From Aplectana chamaeleonis (Eukaryota; Nematoda; Chromadorea; Rhabditida; Cosmocercidae): 64,000 bases of DNA. Shown here piece by piece: positions 1-11,645 of the stretch. The notes below the pieces were generated by a model. The model saw only the letters and a list, made by a program, of their open reading frames with translations. It ran no database searches and was not told the DNA's origin. Where the stretch lies: positions 150,913-214,912 of the forward strand of contig JAPDOI010001167.1 in assembly GCA_029168955.1 (NCBI GenBank). Direction: 5' to 3'. The stretch's first letter is position 1. Every line of letters begins with the position of its first letter. The translations under genes and the position numbers were made by a program.

Positions 1-219
1 CTGAAGTCTCCAATACTCCTCATGCCAACTTTCAGTCCCCCGATGTCGAAAAATGAAAGATAACTGGAAATAATCGAATTGTAGGCTAAAAAGACCTCTT
101 TCGGCACACAAACCCGGTTATCGTGTACTGATTTAGCATGCCTTGCTATATAGGACACAAGACCTTCTGTATACCGTGAAAAACTCGAAAGCAGAATCTA
201 TCTAAAACACTACTTTTGA
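1..219. other. no gene; end of a truncated TTAA-type MITE at about 175-215
   Basis: No gene is visible. The stretch from about 175 to 215 (GTGAAAAACTCGAAAGCAGA and on to ACACTACT) resembles the right end of the MITE at 220-638, which reads from 589 through ACACTACCT at 638. It abuts the left end of that MITE across a decayed TTAA (TTGA at 216-219). The other end of this partner is not found and may lie upstream of the window. Confidence 0.35.
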
Positions 220-638
220 AGGCAGTGTTCACGATGATTATCATATCCGAGCTCGGCCCGAAAATGGGGTTGTTTGGTCGTGAGCTATCGAATAGTGAAG
301 AAACAGCAAAGAAAAGCGCTCAGAATAAACTAAAATAGCGATTTCTAACTCTGAAGCATATGAACCCAGCAAGTTTCCGCAAGTGCGCGCTAATGGCGGA
401 ATCTGCGCGAGTCGATCAGGCTGGACATTGCGGAGTTGCCTGGCGATTCGCCATCGAAAACGTCCGCGGCGCCACAATCTCGACAGAACGTGGGGCGGGA
501 CGGGATTCGCAGGCATAATGGACTGACAAAGTCTTCACTTAGCGTCGCTGCTTTCTTTGACCCTATCCCCTCCAACATCTTCCAGCATAGTTTTTCACAC
601 TGAAAACTTGAAAACGAGATCTATTGTCAACACTACCT
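220..638. mobile_element. TTAA-flanked MITE, family A
   Basis: The left end reads AGGCAGTGTTCACGAT. The right end in reverse complement reads AGGTAGTGTTGACAAT. The right flank is TTAA (639-642) and the left flank is TTGA (216-219), a one-base decay. Length is 419 bp with no transposase. The same termini occur at 44221-44696 and at the right end of 19849-20753. TTAA target use recalls piggyBac, but the AGGCA terminus is not the usual CCC-type piggyBac end, so I leave the superfamily open. Confidence 0.65.
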
Positions 639-643
639 TTAAA

Positions 644-3600
644 GGGGGTGTGTATACAAGTCTGTTGGTACCTGCTCGTTGGTGCCCCTGCTTCTACTGA
701 ACCCAGCAGACGTTTGAGTGTACACAGGGAACGTTCGAGCGATATAGCTTGAACAACTATATCGCGAAAGTATCTCATACATTGCATAAAGGTGGCGCCG
801 TCACACTAAGGCCTCTGGTCCATAACACCTTAGGATCCGTACCTAGGGAGTTCATGGAGTCTTTGCCCACCAGCCACAATTTCGCCACCCTGAATTGCCG
901 GTCATTGTCGAGTGATATCCAACAATCTGCGTTGTCCAATCTTCTGAGCTACTTCCATGCACCGTTTGCTGCTTTGCAGGAAACCCGCCTCAAGGATAGA
1001 CCCGTCATCAACGTCGGAGAGTACACCATCTACTGCGGTAATGCTGACGATAGGAGAGTGGGAGGCTGTGCAATAGCTGTAAGGAAGGATTTCAATGGTA
1101 TGGTCAAGGAGTTTAGCTCAACTTCGTGCCGGAATGCACTCGTACGACTGCGGGATCACAGAGGATTCAAACTGTGGATATTGAGTGCTCATGCGCCCAC
1201 TGAAACCGCCGAGGACTATTCGAAGGATGCGTTTTATGAGGAACTCAATACGTTGCTACCCAGGATACCTTGTCAACATGCTGTTGTGGTGGGGATTGAC
1301 GCAAATGCGAAGATGGGACTTGATCAGGAATCCGAAGTACTCGGTAAATGGTTCTACCAAGTGGAGCAAACATCGGACAATGGCTACCGCCTTGTCGACT
1401 TTTGTGAACGCAGTGGTCTGATTATTGCATCGACATTCAAGAGGAATCATCGCCGCCATCAGCTTGCGTGGCAGGGACCAACCCAGCTATCTCCACAAAC
1501 GCAGCGGAAGTGGAAGATAACAACTTTGAAACTACAGCTCGACTATGTTCTGACGAGGAATATTCCAGTATCGGACATTCAAAGATCTAGAGCTGTGTGG
1601 GATGTCGGATTCGATTCGGTTTACCGTCCTGTTCTGTTGAACTTCACTGCGAGGATTCATAAGAGGAAGCGAGGGGCTCAGCCTCTCCAGAGGATTGACA
1701 TGACAAGTCTCAGAGATGAAGAGTGCAGAAGGTAGTTTCGACAACGCGTTTCTATTCACATCGAAGTACGGACTAAGAAGAAACTTTGCGACGCGGATTC
1801 TTTTGTCAAGCGCATTCAGGACGCTTCGAAAGAGGCACTCCCCAATGTACAGCCTAACAAGAAGTTCGCCTACGTCTCAAAGGAAACGACGTCTACTTAC
1901 AACAAGGTATGTGGTCTCCGAACTGCTGGAAGCTTCGTGGAGGAGAAGCGTCTGAGGAGGAAGTTGCGTCGGCAGCTTGAAAGTGACCGCGAACGAGAGT
2001 GGACGTGTAGAGCTAAGGAGTTCGAGAAGGCTTGGGAGGAGAAGAATCCGAAGAAAGCCTACACGTTGCTGGGACAGTATAGCGGGAAGATGAAGAGATG
2101 TTCTCCTGTCTTGAACACTACCAATGGAGTTGCAGTTGATGATGCGACGCTGCCAATATGGAAAGATTACTTCAGTTCACTACTGAATCGTCCAGCGCCG
2201 TCAGTACCTGAGCTCCCGCGTGTTCAGAGAGCACATTGCGATGTCAGTGGGGAACCGCCGGCTTAGGCTGAAGTTTCGAATTGTGTCCGGAAAATGAAGA
2301 ATGGAAAGGCAGGTGGAGATAATAAAATCACTGCTGAAATGCTGAAAGCTCTTCCTCCGTCTGGGATTCGTGAAATGACAAACACCATCCGTGCCATATG
2401 GATGAGCGAAAGGATACCCGATTCGTGGAGACATGCGATCATCGTACCTCTTCACAAGAAGCTATCCGTCACGGATCCTAAGAACTACAGAGGAATCTCT
2501 CTACTTTGTGTCATGTACAAGGTTTTAGAGCGTATCATTCTCGAGCGACTCATCAAACATCGTGAGGAAACGACCAGAGAGGAGCAAGCCGGTTTTCGAC
2601 CTGGAAGATCGAGCATCGACCAAGTGTTCGTTGTGAGAAGAGTAATCGAATCGTTGCAGCGGTATTCGAAGCCATTACAACTTGCTTTTTCGGACTTTGA
2701 AGCTGCATTCGACTCTCCTTATCGTGATCGATTGCTCAACGCTTTGCGAGCCGATGGAGTCCCGGAAAAGTATGTTCGTCTAATCGAGGACATGAACAAA
2801 GGAACAACAGCAGCAGTTCGTACGCCTGTCGGATTTACGTCAGGTTTCGAGGTGAGAACAGGAGTAAGGCAAGGAGCTGTAACAGGACCTTTTCTTTTGA
2901 AACTTCGCCGTTGATGACATCATGCGTAGAGTTGCAGAACAGTTTCCTGCGGATGTGATCCTAACACCATTAGGACGCTCCCTTGTCGACCTGGAGTACG
3001 CCGACGACCTTGTGTTATTTGCTGAAAACAACGCAAAACTGCAAAGGATTGTGAACCTCGTTTCGAAGTATGCCGCAGCCTACGGACTCCGTCTTCGTCC
3101 GGACAAATGCAAGCAGATGTGGGTCTCTCAGAGGCCTTCAACGGGAGTTTGTGTGGACGGTTAACGTATCGAACTGGTGGACGATTTCTGTTATTTGGGC
3201 TGTTTGCTGAAGAACAATGGTAGTTATGCAGCGGACATTCGACAACGATGTGCGAAAGCTACGTCCGCATTCAATTTTCTAACCAAGTGTTTGTGGTCTA
3301 CCCCCATCGCGAAGGAAGTCAAATTGCGCGTCTACTTGTCCGCTATTCGCCCTATCATGATGTACGGATCGGAGACGTGGGCAGCACCGAAGACGCAGAT
3401 GGAAAGGTTGGATTGCACGGAGAGGAAGCTGTTTAGACGTTTGTTCGGATATTTCTGGCCGCGGATGTGCCACAACGAAGATCTCTACAACGAGATTGAC
3501 GCCTTACATCTACGTTTGACACGAGGGAGGTGCCAGCATCTCCCAACGCCATCTCAAGCAGCAATGGAAAGTCGACTTCGACTGCTCGGGCATATACTAA

Positions 3601-3922
3601 GAAGAACGCCGGATCGTCTCGTACAACACGCTCTGAGAATGCTTCCAAATCCTGTCTGGAAACGGCCACCTGGGCGTAGGCGAAACTTCTGGACGGATGT
3701 GGTTGAAGAGGATTTGAAGTCACTCGGCATCGAAAGACAGTTCGAGGCGCGATATTTCGTTTCGCAGGAAATGGAATAGTGTTCAAGATGGAATGTGTTC
3801 AAATTGTGGTTGAAGACTGTGAAAAATGGACACGGCTGACTACTAGGACTTCACACCTCGGTGAAGAAACGGAATGACCGCGTCAGGCGTTAGCCAACCG
3901 TTTAAGTCAAAAGTAAGTCAAG
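644..3922 (+). mobile_element. RTE-clade non-LTR retrotransposon, decayed plus-strand copy
   Basis: This copy aligns along its whole length with the minus-strand element at 8355-11645. The shared 5' end begins at GGGGGTGTGTATAC (644), about 11 nt inside the 5' end of the other copy. The shared 3' end is a short AAGTCAA-type repeat near 3905-3922, where the other copy has TCAAG repeats. It encodes an endonuclease plus reverse transcriptase. No convincing target-site duplication is visible. Its 5' end lies two bases after the TTAA that closes the MITE at 220-638. Confidence 0.88.
854..3877 (+). pseudogene. RTE endonuclease/reverse transcriptase, broken
   Basis: In a live element this protein nicks the target and primes reverse transcription of the element RNA. 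The N-terminal endonuclease keeps the catalytic glutamate motif (ALQETR, near 972-990). Its final aspartate-histidine motif is lost: the DSDHRPV of the other copy reads DSVYRPV near 1618. The RT palm follows with FSDFEAAFDS, GVRQGAV and LEYADDLVLF (near 3000). Comparison with the open copy shows three nonsense codons, at 1733-1735, 2264-2266 and 3162-3164, and two single-base frameshifts, near 2895 and 3742. The start is placed at ATG 854, matching FMESL in the other copy, although the frame is open from further upstream. The lesions are scattered, as expected of neutral decay. Confidence 0.88.
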
Positions 3923-4264
3923 CCTATAGAAATGTCTTGTCTTGTCTCCCTTGTGTTCACCCCCCTCCTCCAAATATGAATTGCTGAGCCATTCCCACCG
4001 TCGGTGACGTTTGTGGGCGGTACAATGAGTACAATAAGTAAACTATATACATCGACGGCGGTGGAAACGGCCCAGCACCTCTGTTTTGGAGTAGCACGCA
4101 AATACAGTGAGCGGAGAAATACAGAGGCGGGGATAACTTCTCACTCGTGTAGCGGCATTGTGGATCGTTTTTGACGCTTCAAAATGGGTAGGCGTTGTGT
4201 TCTGGGAAATACCATTCTATTTCCTTAGTTATCTCAATCACGTTTACGAGCGTGTATGGTCAGG

Positions 4265-4397
4265 TCCGCGGCTTTTTTCCTCAAGAGACAGCATTTAAAT
4301 TCAAACCGCGGCTGGCGCGGCGGTTTAAATCTCACCAGCGGCTGGCTGGTAATTACCGGTTTGATTCTAAATGTTTTTTCGAGGAAACAAGCCACGG
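4265..4397. repeat. foldback repeat, copy 1
   Basis: An imperfect inverted repeat: 4265-4297 (CGGCTTTTTTCCTCAAGA) pairs with 4368-4397 (TTTCGAGGAAACAAGCCACG), around a GC-rich centre with CGCGGCTGGCGCGGCGG. A second copy with the same arms lies at 31761-31950. No coding capacity. Confidence 0.6.
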
Positions 4398-6495
4398 AAC
4401 CGTCTGTTGCCTTTGAATGTTCGGCACCTATATAGCTGATTTTGCGGCTGATTCTTTTGAGTATATTCACAGATGAAAATTCCTGGAGGTTCCGAAGTAA
4501 AGAGGGGTGAATTTACCGTAAATACTACAGAAAAGTTGTAAATGGGTGATCACAGAAATCAAGATACCCCCGAGCTTGCAGGAAAAACATAGACTGCAAA
4601 TGCTAGTTGGATACATTCCTTACTTACGAATTCAATTTGATGGGGTATGATGCCAAGACCTCGAAATCACGCTGATCAACCATGAAACATCGGCGTGAAA
4701 GCTGGGAGATATTGAGGAGTCCTCAGAAACCACATTTCCAAGTCTACGACTGGCATGGGAATTCGTTTGTAACGTCGAACTTCTAAAACGTGTTCAGTTT
4801 GCAGTTGCGGACATGAGCGTGCACAATGCGGAAGCTGATGTTTTACCAATGTATGGGTTTGTTTCCTTGCAATCCAAGGGTGATCACTAAGACTCGTTCG
4901 ACTGTCAGTGAACTCAACCGTTTACTGCTAGACTACTCGGGATCAGTCCCAACGTTTTGAATGAGCTCTGAAGCTTAGGATCGCATTGAAAAATAGACAC
5001 GTGCTGGAGTTGGAATGTACACCTTTAACATTGTAACTAATTCCATTTATCTTTGTAGTGATCTGAAAAATCTGACAACTCACACTCCTTCCAGTTTTCT
5101 TCAACTCTTGATTGTCGGGCTGCGGCTCACCCTGAAAAGTGAGCGCTCTGCATGATATTAAACTTTTTCTCATGAAGTGCATAGTTCACCTCTGCAGAAG
5201 GGACTGCTGTTCTTTCTTGTGATTCCTTCTTCCGGCTGCGTTTCCTCTATAAGAAATCAAGTAGTAGCGAGTTGCTAAACAGAATGAACACTTGTTCATG
5301 CTCAAATTTCATCATGTTCTGGTGCTCAACCCAAACAAACAGTACGAAAACACCATTTTCTCTGATGTCGGAACTATATTATATGTCAAGGGATAAGCCT
5401 GACTTCGTAGTGGAGACGGTAATAGTTTTTCCTACCTCGGAATAAGGGGTCATTCGTAAAGACATTTAGCCTTTTGGCCAAACTGTGAATATAACAGCTT
5501 CAGAGGCCAAGCTTCGAAAATTTGCCCAAAATTAAAATATGTAGGCTTGTGAATAAGCGAATAGGGAGGCTTTGCCCAGACAAAGAAGATGTTTTGATCG
5601 GGCTTCTCCCTTTGTCGTTCAAAAACAACGACATGACAGAAACTCTATGAATCTATGCCTCAATCCAATACATGTGAGACACCCAATCTCGCCCTGTACG
5701 AATTCAAGTTGGCACTACACCGAACACTGGACTTACCGCGCTGTCCATTTCTGCAACAGTTTCACTGCTTGGTTGTTTCTCCTTCTTTGAGCTCCTTTTC
5801 TTTCTCTACAATTTCATGCAAAAATATTGGTCATGATCGAAAAAAAGTTTTCTGTGAAACCTACCGGCTGAGTTACAGGTAGGAAACATGTTTTCATTAC
5901 GCTGGGCGGTTGTCTTTTCTGCAAACCATTTTGTTTGGTTATGCTATTCATACCCTAGCCGTGACTACATATCAAAAACCTCCGTATTGATTGGCAAGCC
6001 AGAAGGGTGGCACCTTTTGGCAAGACGGAATTGATCAAAATCGAAGTGCATTCGGAACTGTCTCATCAGTTAGTTCAGGAGAAGGTTACTGCGTTATGCT
6101 AGATTTTACCCACACACGACAGTTTTCTCTGTTCGAGCATTCGTCATCAGCATGACTCGACTGGCTAGCAGCAGATTTCGTGGCAACCTTGACATCAATG
6201 CTCGAACTAACTTGTAGAAGTCTGGACAATCACAAAGATGCTGAGAACTGATACACGCGTTCTCCGCTCGAAGTGACAATCAGACTTACCCAAAACGGGT
6301 GGGATGCAGTCTAGTGATCACAGACCGTAAAAGAATATGACGGAGAACTAGTGCAGGCACAATTGATCGGACGCCATAAACTCCGTAGCAATTCAGGGGT
6401 TTCCTCTTTTCAAGATTAGGAGTTTGAAAATGGGCGCAAGAAGTGAAGCTCTCATGCAAAATCAGACATTCGATTTTGCTTTAATACTAGGCACA
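4398..6495. other. no recognisable feature
   Basis: About 2.1 kb in which I see no coding region with family motifs, no RNA gene and no clear terminal repeats. Short open frames on both strands have no recognisable domains. Single-copy host intergenic or intronic DNA is possible but cannot be shown from sequence alone. The same holds for 3923-4264. Confidence 0.4.
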
Positions 6496-6497
6496 TA

Positions 6498-7362
6498 CAG
6501 TATCGTCAAAAAGTCTATTCCCATGGCCTTTCCGCGAATTATGTTTTTATACATATCTTGGCTTGCCCTTAGCGAAACTTGATGAAACTTTAGTATGTTA
6601 TGGGGCATCACAATCGTTGCTTTACACATACACTAAATTAGTTTTGAGCATGCAGTTTTTAAATATTTAATTTAATTATCATTTTCTGATATTATTATAT
6701 TTAGAGTAAGGATTATTCCCTCAAAACATGGCTACTACAACTCCAAACCCGTAGCAGTTATTCGCCACTCGATGGTCTTGGGAACCGTTTTATGGCTTGT
6801 GAGCAAGTAGTCTCTATAAGAAATTTTCTGAAAACCGAAAATTGAACAGGTTAGAGTAAATTTTTGGAAATTCACCCCTATAAAACTATTCACCCCAGAA
6901 CCATTACAAAAGATGTGCCTCATAAGCTTTAACAAAGTACAACTGGAACATGAATTTCGCTCTTTTTTTGATAACGTCAGAAAGAGATACCTAATAGGTG
7001 CCATATCGCATGATTTTTTTCGAATTTATTTCTAAATAAAATTTCGAAAGATATTAATTTTTTACAAGGGTATACATCGGTTCCGAAAACCTTCGAATAT
7101 CGAATAACTGCTATGGGACCGAAATTTTAACAGCCTTGTCTCAAAGAAATGGTAATAATTTCAAATATTATCACAAAATCATAAATAGATTCCATATTCA
7201 AAACCTGCACTCTCAAAAACCTAATTTGTGTACGCCTAATTCAAAGGGTTGTGGTGCTCCATGACATACTAGCGTTTCATTTAGTTTCGCTAAGGGTAAG
7301 CCAAGATATGTATAAAAATATTATTCGCGGATGGGTCGTGCGAATAGAATTTTGCGGTACTG
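6498..7362. mobile_element. Tc1/mariner-type MITE with long terminal inverted repeats
   Basis: The terminal inverted repeats run about 105 bp. The left end is CAGTATCGTCAAAAAGTCTA. The right end in reverse complement is CAGTACCGCAAAATTCTA. Inside them both arms share the word ATACATATCTTGGCTT. TA lies directly outside each end (6496-6497 and 7363-7364). The CAGT terminus and TA target fit the Tc1 group. The 865-bp element has no transposase, so it would need one supplied in trans. Confidence 0.72.
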
Positions 7363-7364
7363 TA

Positions 7365-8031
7365 TAATTTGCGATGCGCAAAGGTTCCCACGTAATTCTC
7401 TAAAAAAGCAGCTAAAGTGTAACCTCATCGGAGACGTACCGATGGAGCTGATTTCTCTCGTGATTTTTTCGAATCCGATTGTTTTTTCTTGACCTAAAAT
7501 AGTGCGCATGAGGTTGGTTAACTTTATGAGAGTCGAAAAAAAAACGTTGAGCATGCTCATAGTATTTTCCTTTACGAACAATCAAAAAGAACCCTTATTG
7601 CAGCAGTTTCCACTTAACTTTCAAGGGAACGTGGTCGTTTGCTTTTATGTAATAGCTATGATGAGGTACAGTCCTAGGCAGCGTCCATGTAATGTGTTTG
7701 CGCGAATTCGATCATGATGGTTGGCATACGGCTTTTTAGCCGCTTACGCGCGCTTACTGCTTGTTGATAGGGTTCACAGAAAGGGATTAGACTCGGACCC
7801 ATTTGTCTGGCTAAATGCGACGCGCAGCGCTCCTGCAAGGTAAACGCGGCTTCGTGTGCGTCGCATTTATCATCCAAACTGGGCCGAGGCTGAAGCTCGC
7901 CCTCGTGCGCTCTAGCGAATCAGTAGGCAACGAAATAGACCTCTCCCTGCTTAGAAGCAATAGGAACCGCTAGACCACATTGGGTTGCTCAAAGAACTCA
8001 TTGATCAGCGACTGGGAGCACCCAGCACTAC
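7365..8031. other. no recognisable gene
   Basis: No supported coding region. A small inverted motif (AAATGCGACGCGCAGCG near 7813 and its partner near 7855) is present but too short to classify. Confidence 0.35.
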
Positions 8032-8190
8032 TAACAAGGGAAGTGTTTTAGTGGTAAATCTGCGAAAACGACTAGCATTGTTAGTACCTCTTGTGGTTCA
8101 ATAGGAAAACTGCACAGTATCCCGCCCGAGCTGCAGGTTCCAAGAAGCTATAAGCGTTTTTCAAGCCTTGTGAAAAGGCAAGGCAAGGGT

Positions 8191-8343
8191 AACGTCGGTA
8201 TGGATCGTGAAGAGGGTTCGCATTCACTGTTGAAGTTTGGCGCAAACTCGGTGCCATATGATTAAACATATGTAGGTGCACCGAGTTTGCGCCAACCTTC
8301 AACAGTGAACGCGGAGTCTCTTCACGATCCATGCCGATGTTAT
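8191..8343. repeat. hairpin element family H, copy 1
   Basis: A near-perfect inverted repeat with arms of about 68 bp. The left arm contains TGGATCGTGAAGAG and GGCGCAAACTCGGTGC. The right arm contains GCACCGAGTTTGCGCC and CTCTTCACGATCCA. The loop carries CATATG. Related copies lie at 15908-16003 and 16977-17341. It sits inside the left half of the TWA-flanked MITE. Confidence 0.8.
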
Positions 8344-8354
8344 GTACCTAGGTA

Positions 8355-11300
8355 CTTGACTTGACTTGACCTAATCGGTTGGCTTTCGCCTGACGCGGTC
8401 ATTCCGCATCTTCACCGAGGTGTGCCGTCCTAGTAGTCAGCCGTGTCCACTTGTCACGGTCCTCAGCCACAATTTGAACACAATCCATCCATTGATCACT
8501 ATTCCACTTCCTGCGAAGTAAAACATCGCGCCTAAATTGCCTTTCAATGCCGAGTGATTTCAAATCCTCCTTCACCACATCCGTCCAAAACTTTCGCCTA
8601 CGTCCACGCGGCCGTTTCCAGACAGGACTTGGAAGCATCCTTAGAGCGTGTTGAACAAGACGATCTGGCGGTCTTCTAAAAATATGCCCAAACAGACAAA
8701 GACGACCTTCCGTTGCCGCTTGAGATGGCATTGGGAGATGTTGGCACCTCCCTCGTGTCAAACGTAGATGTAAGGCGTCAATCTCGTTGTAGAGATCTTC
8801 GTTGTGGCACATCCGCGGCCAGAAATATCCGAGCAAACGTCTAAACAGCTTCCTCTCCGTGAAATCCAACCTTTCCATCTGCGTCTTCGGTGCTGCCCAC
8901 GTCTCCGATCCGTACATCATGATAGGGCGAATAGCGGATAAGTAGACGCACAACTTGACTTCCTTCGCGATGGGGGTAGACCACAAACACTTGGTTAGAG
9001 AATTGAATGCAGACGTAGCTTTCGCACATCGTTGTCGAATATCCGCTGCATAACTACCATCGTTCTTCAGCAAACAGCCCAAATAACAGAAATCGTCCAC
9101 CAGTTCGATACGTTGTCCGTCCACACGAACTCCCGTTGAAGGCCTCTGAGAGACCCACATCTGCTTGCATTTGTCCGGACGAAGACGAAGTCCATAGGCT
9201 GCGGCATACTTCGAAACGAGGTTCACAATCCTTTGCAGTTTTGCGTTGTTTTGAGCGAATAAGACAATGTCATCGGCGTACTCCAGGTCGACAAGGGAGC
9301 GTCCTGATGGTGTTAGGATCACGTCCGCAGGAAACTGTTCTGCAACTCTACACATGATGTCATCAACGGCAAAGGTGAATAGGAAAGGTCCTGCAACGGC
9401 TCCTTGCTTTACTCCTGTTTTCACATCGAAAGCTGACGTAAATCCGACAGGCGTACGAACTGCTGCTGTTGTTCCTTTGTTCATGTCCTCGATTAGTCGA
9501 ACATACTTTTCCGGGACTCCATCGGCTCGCAGAGCGTTGAGCAATCGATCACGATAAGGAGAGTCGAATGCGGCTTCAAAGTCCGAAGAAGTAAGTTGTA
9601 ATGGCTTCGAATACCGCTGCCACGATTCGATTACTCTTCTCACAACGAACACTTGGTCGATGGTCGATCTTCCAGGTCGAAAACCGGCTTGCTCTTCTCT
9701 GGTCGTTTCCTCACGATGTTTGATGAGTCGCTCGAGAATGATACGTTCTAAAACCTTGTACATGACACGAAGTAGAGAGATTCCTCTGTAGTTCTTAGGA
9801 TCCGTGACGGATAGCTTCTTGTGAAGAGGTACGATGATCGCATGTCTCCACGAATCGGGTATCCTTTCGCTCATCCATATGGCACGGATGGTGTTGGTCA
9901 TTTCACGGATCCCAGACGGAGGAAGAGCTTTCAGCATTTCAGCAGTGATGTTGTCATCTCCACCTGCCTTTCCATTCTTAATTTTCCGGACACAATTCAA
10001 AACTTCAGCCTCAGTCGGCGGTTCCTCACTGACATCGTAATGTGCTCTCTGAACATGCGGGAGCTCAGGTACTGACGGCGCTGGACGGTTCAGTAGTGAA
10101 CTGAAGTAATCCTTCCATAATGGCAGCGTCGCATCACCAACTGCAACTCCATTGGTAGTGTTGAGGACAGCAGAACATCTCTTCATCTTGCCGCTATACT
10201 GTCGTAACAACGTGTAGGCTTTCCTCGGATTCTTCTCCTCCCAAGCCTTCTCGAACTCCTTAGCTCTACACGTCCACTCACGTTCGCGGTCATTTTGAAG
10301 CTGCCGACGCAACTTCCTCCTGAGACGCTTCTCCTCCACGAAGTTTCCTGCAGTTCGGAGAGCACATACTCTGTTGTAGGTCGTTGTTGATTCCTCTGAG
10401 ACGTAGGCGAGCTTCTTCTTGGGCTGTACAACCGGGAGTGCCTCTCTCGAAGCGTCCTGGATGCACTTGAAGGAAGAGTCCGCGTCGCAAAGTTTCTTTT
10501 TAGTCCGTACTCCAATATAAACAGAAACGCGTTGTCGGAATTTCCTTCTGCATTCTTCATCCCTGAGACTTGTCGTATCAATCCTCTGGAAAGGCTGAGC
10601 CCCTCGCTTCCTCTTATGAATCCTCGCAGTAAAGTTCAACAGAACTGGACGGTGATCCGAATCGAATGCGACATCCCACACAGCTCTAGATCTTCGAATG
10701 TCCGATACTGGAATATTCCTCGTCAGAACATAGTCGAGCTGTAGTTTCAAAGTCGTCATCTTCCGCTTCCGCTGCTCTTCTGGAGATAGCTGGGTTGGTC
10801 CCTGCCACGTAAGCTGATGGCGGCGATGATTCCTCTTGAATGTCGATGCAATAATCAGACCACTGCGTTCACACAAGTCGACAAGGCGGTAGCCATTGTC
10901 CGATGTTTGCTCCACTGGGAAGAACCATTTACCGAGTACTTCGGATTCCTGATCAAGTCCCATCCTCGTGTTTGCGTCGATTCCCACCACAACAGCATGT
11001 TGACAAGGTATCCTGGCTAGCAACGTATTGAGTTCCTCGTAGAAGGCATCCTTGGAATTGTCTTCGGCGGTTTCGGTGGGCGCATGAGCACTCACTATCC
11101 ACAGATTGATTCCTCTGTGATCCCGCAGTCGCACAAATGCATTCCTACACGACGTCGAGCCGAATTCCTTGATCATACCATTGTAGTCCTTCCTTACAGC
11201 TATCGCACAGCCTCCCACTCTCCTATCATCAGCGTCAAAACAATAGATGACGTACTCTCCGACGTTGATGACTGGTCTATCCTTGAGGCGAGTTTTCTGC

Positions 11301-11645
11301 AAAGCAGCAAACGGTGCATGGAAGTAGCTCAGAAGATTGGACGACGCAGATTGTTGGATATCACTCGACAATGACCGGCAATTCAGGGTGGCGAAATTGT
11401 GGCTGGTGGCCAAAGACTCCATGAACTCCCTAGGTACGGATCCTAAGGTGTTATGGACCAGAGGCCTTAGTGTGCCGGACGGCAACACCTTTGTGCAATG
11501 TGCGGGATACTTTCGCGATATAGTTGTGCACGCTATATCGCTCGAACGTTCCCTGTGTACACTCAAACGTCTGCTGGGTTCAGTAGAAGCAGGGGCACCA
11601 ACGAGCAGGTACCAACAGACTTGTATACACACCCCCACACCTGTA
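8355..11645 (-). mobile_element. RTE-clade non-LTR retrotransposon with target-site duplication
   Basis: A 3.29-kb element on the minus strand. It is flanked by a perfect 10-bp direct repeat, TACCTAGGTA, at 8345-8354 and 11646-11655. The 3' end carries three TCAAG repeats (8355-8370 read on the minus strand), a tail type common in RTE elements. One long open frame fills nearly the whole element. The duplicated target belongs to the body of the TWA-flanked MITE, because the sequence after 11655 (ATGTCATTTAGG) matches ATGTCATTCAGG at 36140. The intact duplication and open frame suggest a fairly recent insertion. Confidence 0.92.
8399..11422 (-). CDS. RTE endonuclease/reverse transcriptase, open but endonuclease probably inactive
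   Basis: About 1007 codons from the ATG at 11422 (MESLATSHNF). The frame is open back to 11638, but upstream there are only non-ATG starts. Order: an APE-like endonuclease over the first 250 or so residues (NCRSL, VVVGIDAN, LDYVLTR, DSDHRPV), a linker rich in R/K, then RT (KNGKAGGDDNI, GFRPGRS, SSDFEAAFDS, GVKQGAV, LEYADDIVLF near 9270), and a C-terminal region with GSETWAAP. The length is normal for RTE ORF2. The endonuclease motif that reads ALQETR in the other copy is ALQKTR here (codon at 11294-11296), a one-base G-to-A change removing the catalytic glutamate. The protein may therefore reverse transcribe but not nick. No promoter is recognisable. Confidence 0.9.
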   Translation of the reverse strand: MESLATSHNFATLNCRSLSSDIQQSASSNLLSYFHAPFAALQKTRLKDRPVINVGEYVIYCFDADDRRVGGCAIAVRKDYNGMIKEFGSTSCRNAFVRLRDHRGINLWIVSAHAPTETAEDNSKDAFYEELNTLLARIPCQHAVVVGIDANTRMGLDQESEVLGKWFFPVEQTSDNGYRLVDLCERSGLIIASTFKRNHRRHQLTWQGPTQLSPEEQRKRKMTTLKLQLDYVLTRNIPVSDIRRSRAVWDVAFDSDHRPVLLNFTARIHKRKRGAQPFQRIDTTSLRDEECRRKFRQRVSVYIGVRTKKKLCDADSSFKCIQDASREALPVVQPKKKLAYVSEESTTTYNRVCALRTAGNFVEEKRLRRKLRRQLQNDREREWTCRAKEFEKAWEEKNPRKAYTLLRQYSGKMKRCSAVLNTTNGVAVGDATLPLWKDYFSSLLNRPAPSVPELPHVQRAHYDVSEEPPTEAEVLNCVRKIKNGKAGGDDNITAEMLKALPPSGIREMTNTIRAIWMSERIPDSWRHAIIVPLHKKLSVTDPKNYRGISLLRVMYKVLERIILERLIKHREETTREEQAGFRPGRSTIDQVFVVRRVIESWQRYSKPLQLTSSDFEAAFDSPYRDRLLNALRADGVPEKYVRLIEDMNKGTTAAVRTPVGFTSAFDVKTGVKQGAVAGPFLFTFAVDDIMCRVAEQFPADVILTPSGRSLVDLEYADDIVLFAQNNAKLQRIVNLVSKYAAAYGLRLRPDKCKQMWVSQRPSTGVRVDGQRIELVDDFCYLGCLLKNDGSYAADIRQRCAKATSAFNSLTKCLWSTPIAKEVKLCVYLSAIRPIMMYGSETWAAPKTQMERLDFTERKLFRRLLGYFWPRMCHNEDLYNEIDALHLRLTRGRCQHLPMPSQAATEGRLCLFGHIFRRPPDRLVQHALRMLPSPVWKRPRGRRRKFWTDVVKEDLKSLGIERQFRRDVLLRRKWNSDQWMDCVQIVAEDRDKWTRLTTRTAHLGEDAE

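Noticed and set aside
3922..3945. Target-site duplication for the plus-strand RTE copy
   Set aside because: No direct repeat between the 5' flank (before 644) and the 3' flank was convincing; the 5' end seems truncated.
8035..8190. tRNA-derived SINE, because of GAGCTGCAGGTTC and GTGGTTAGAGTGG words in related copies
   Set aside because: The same sequence occurs in inverted form at the other end of both full copies, with 3-bp TAA or TTA repeats outside, which fits terminal inverted repeats of a DNA element better.
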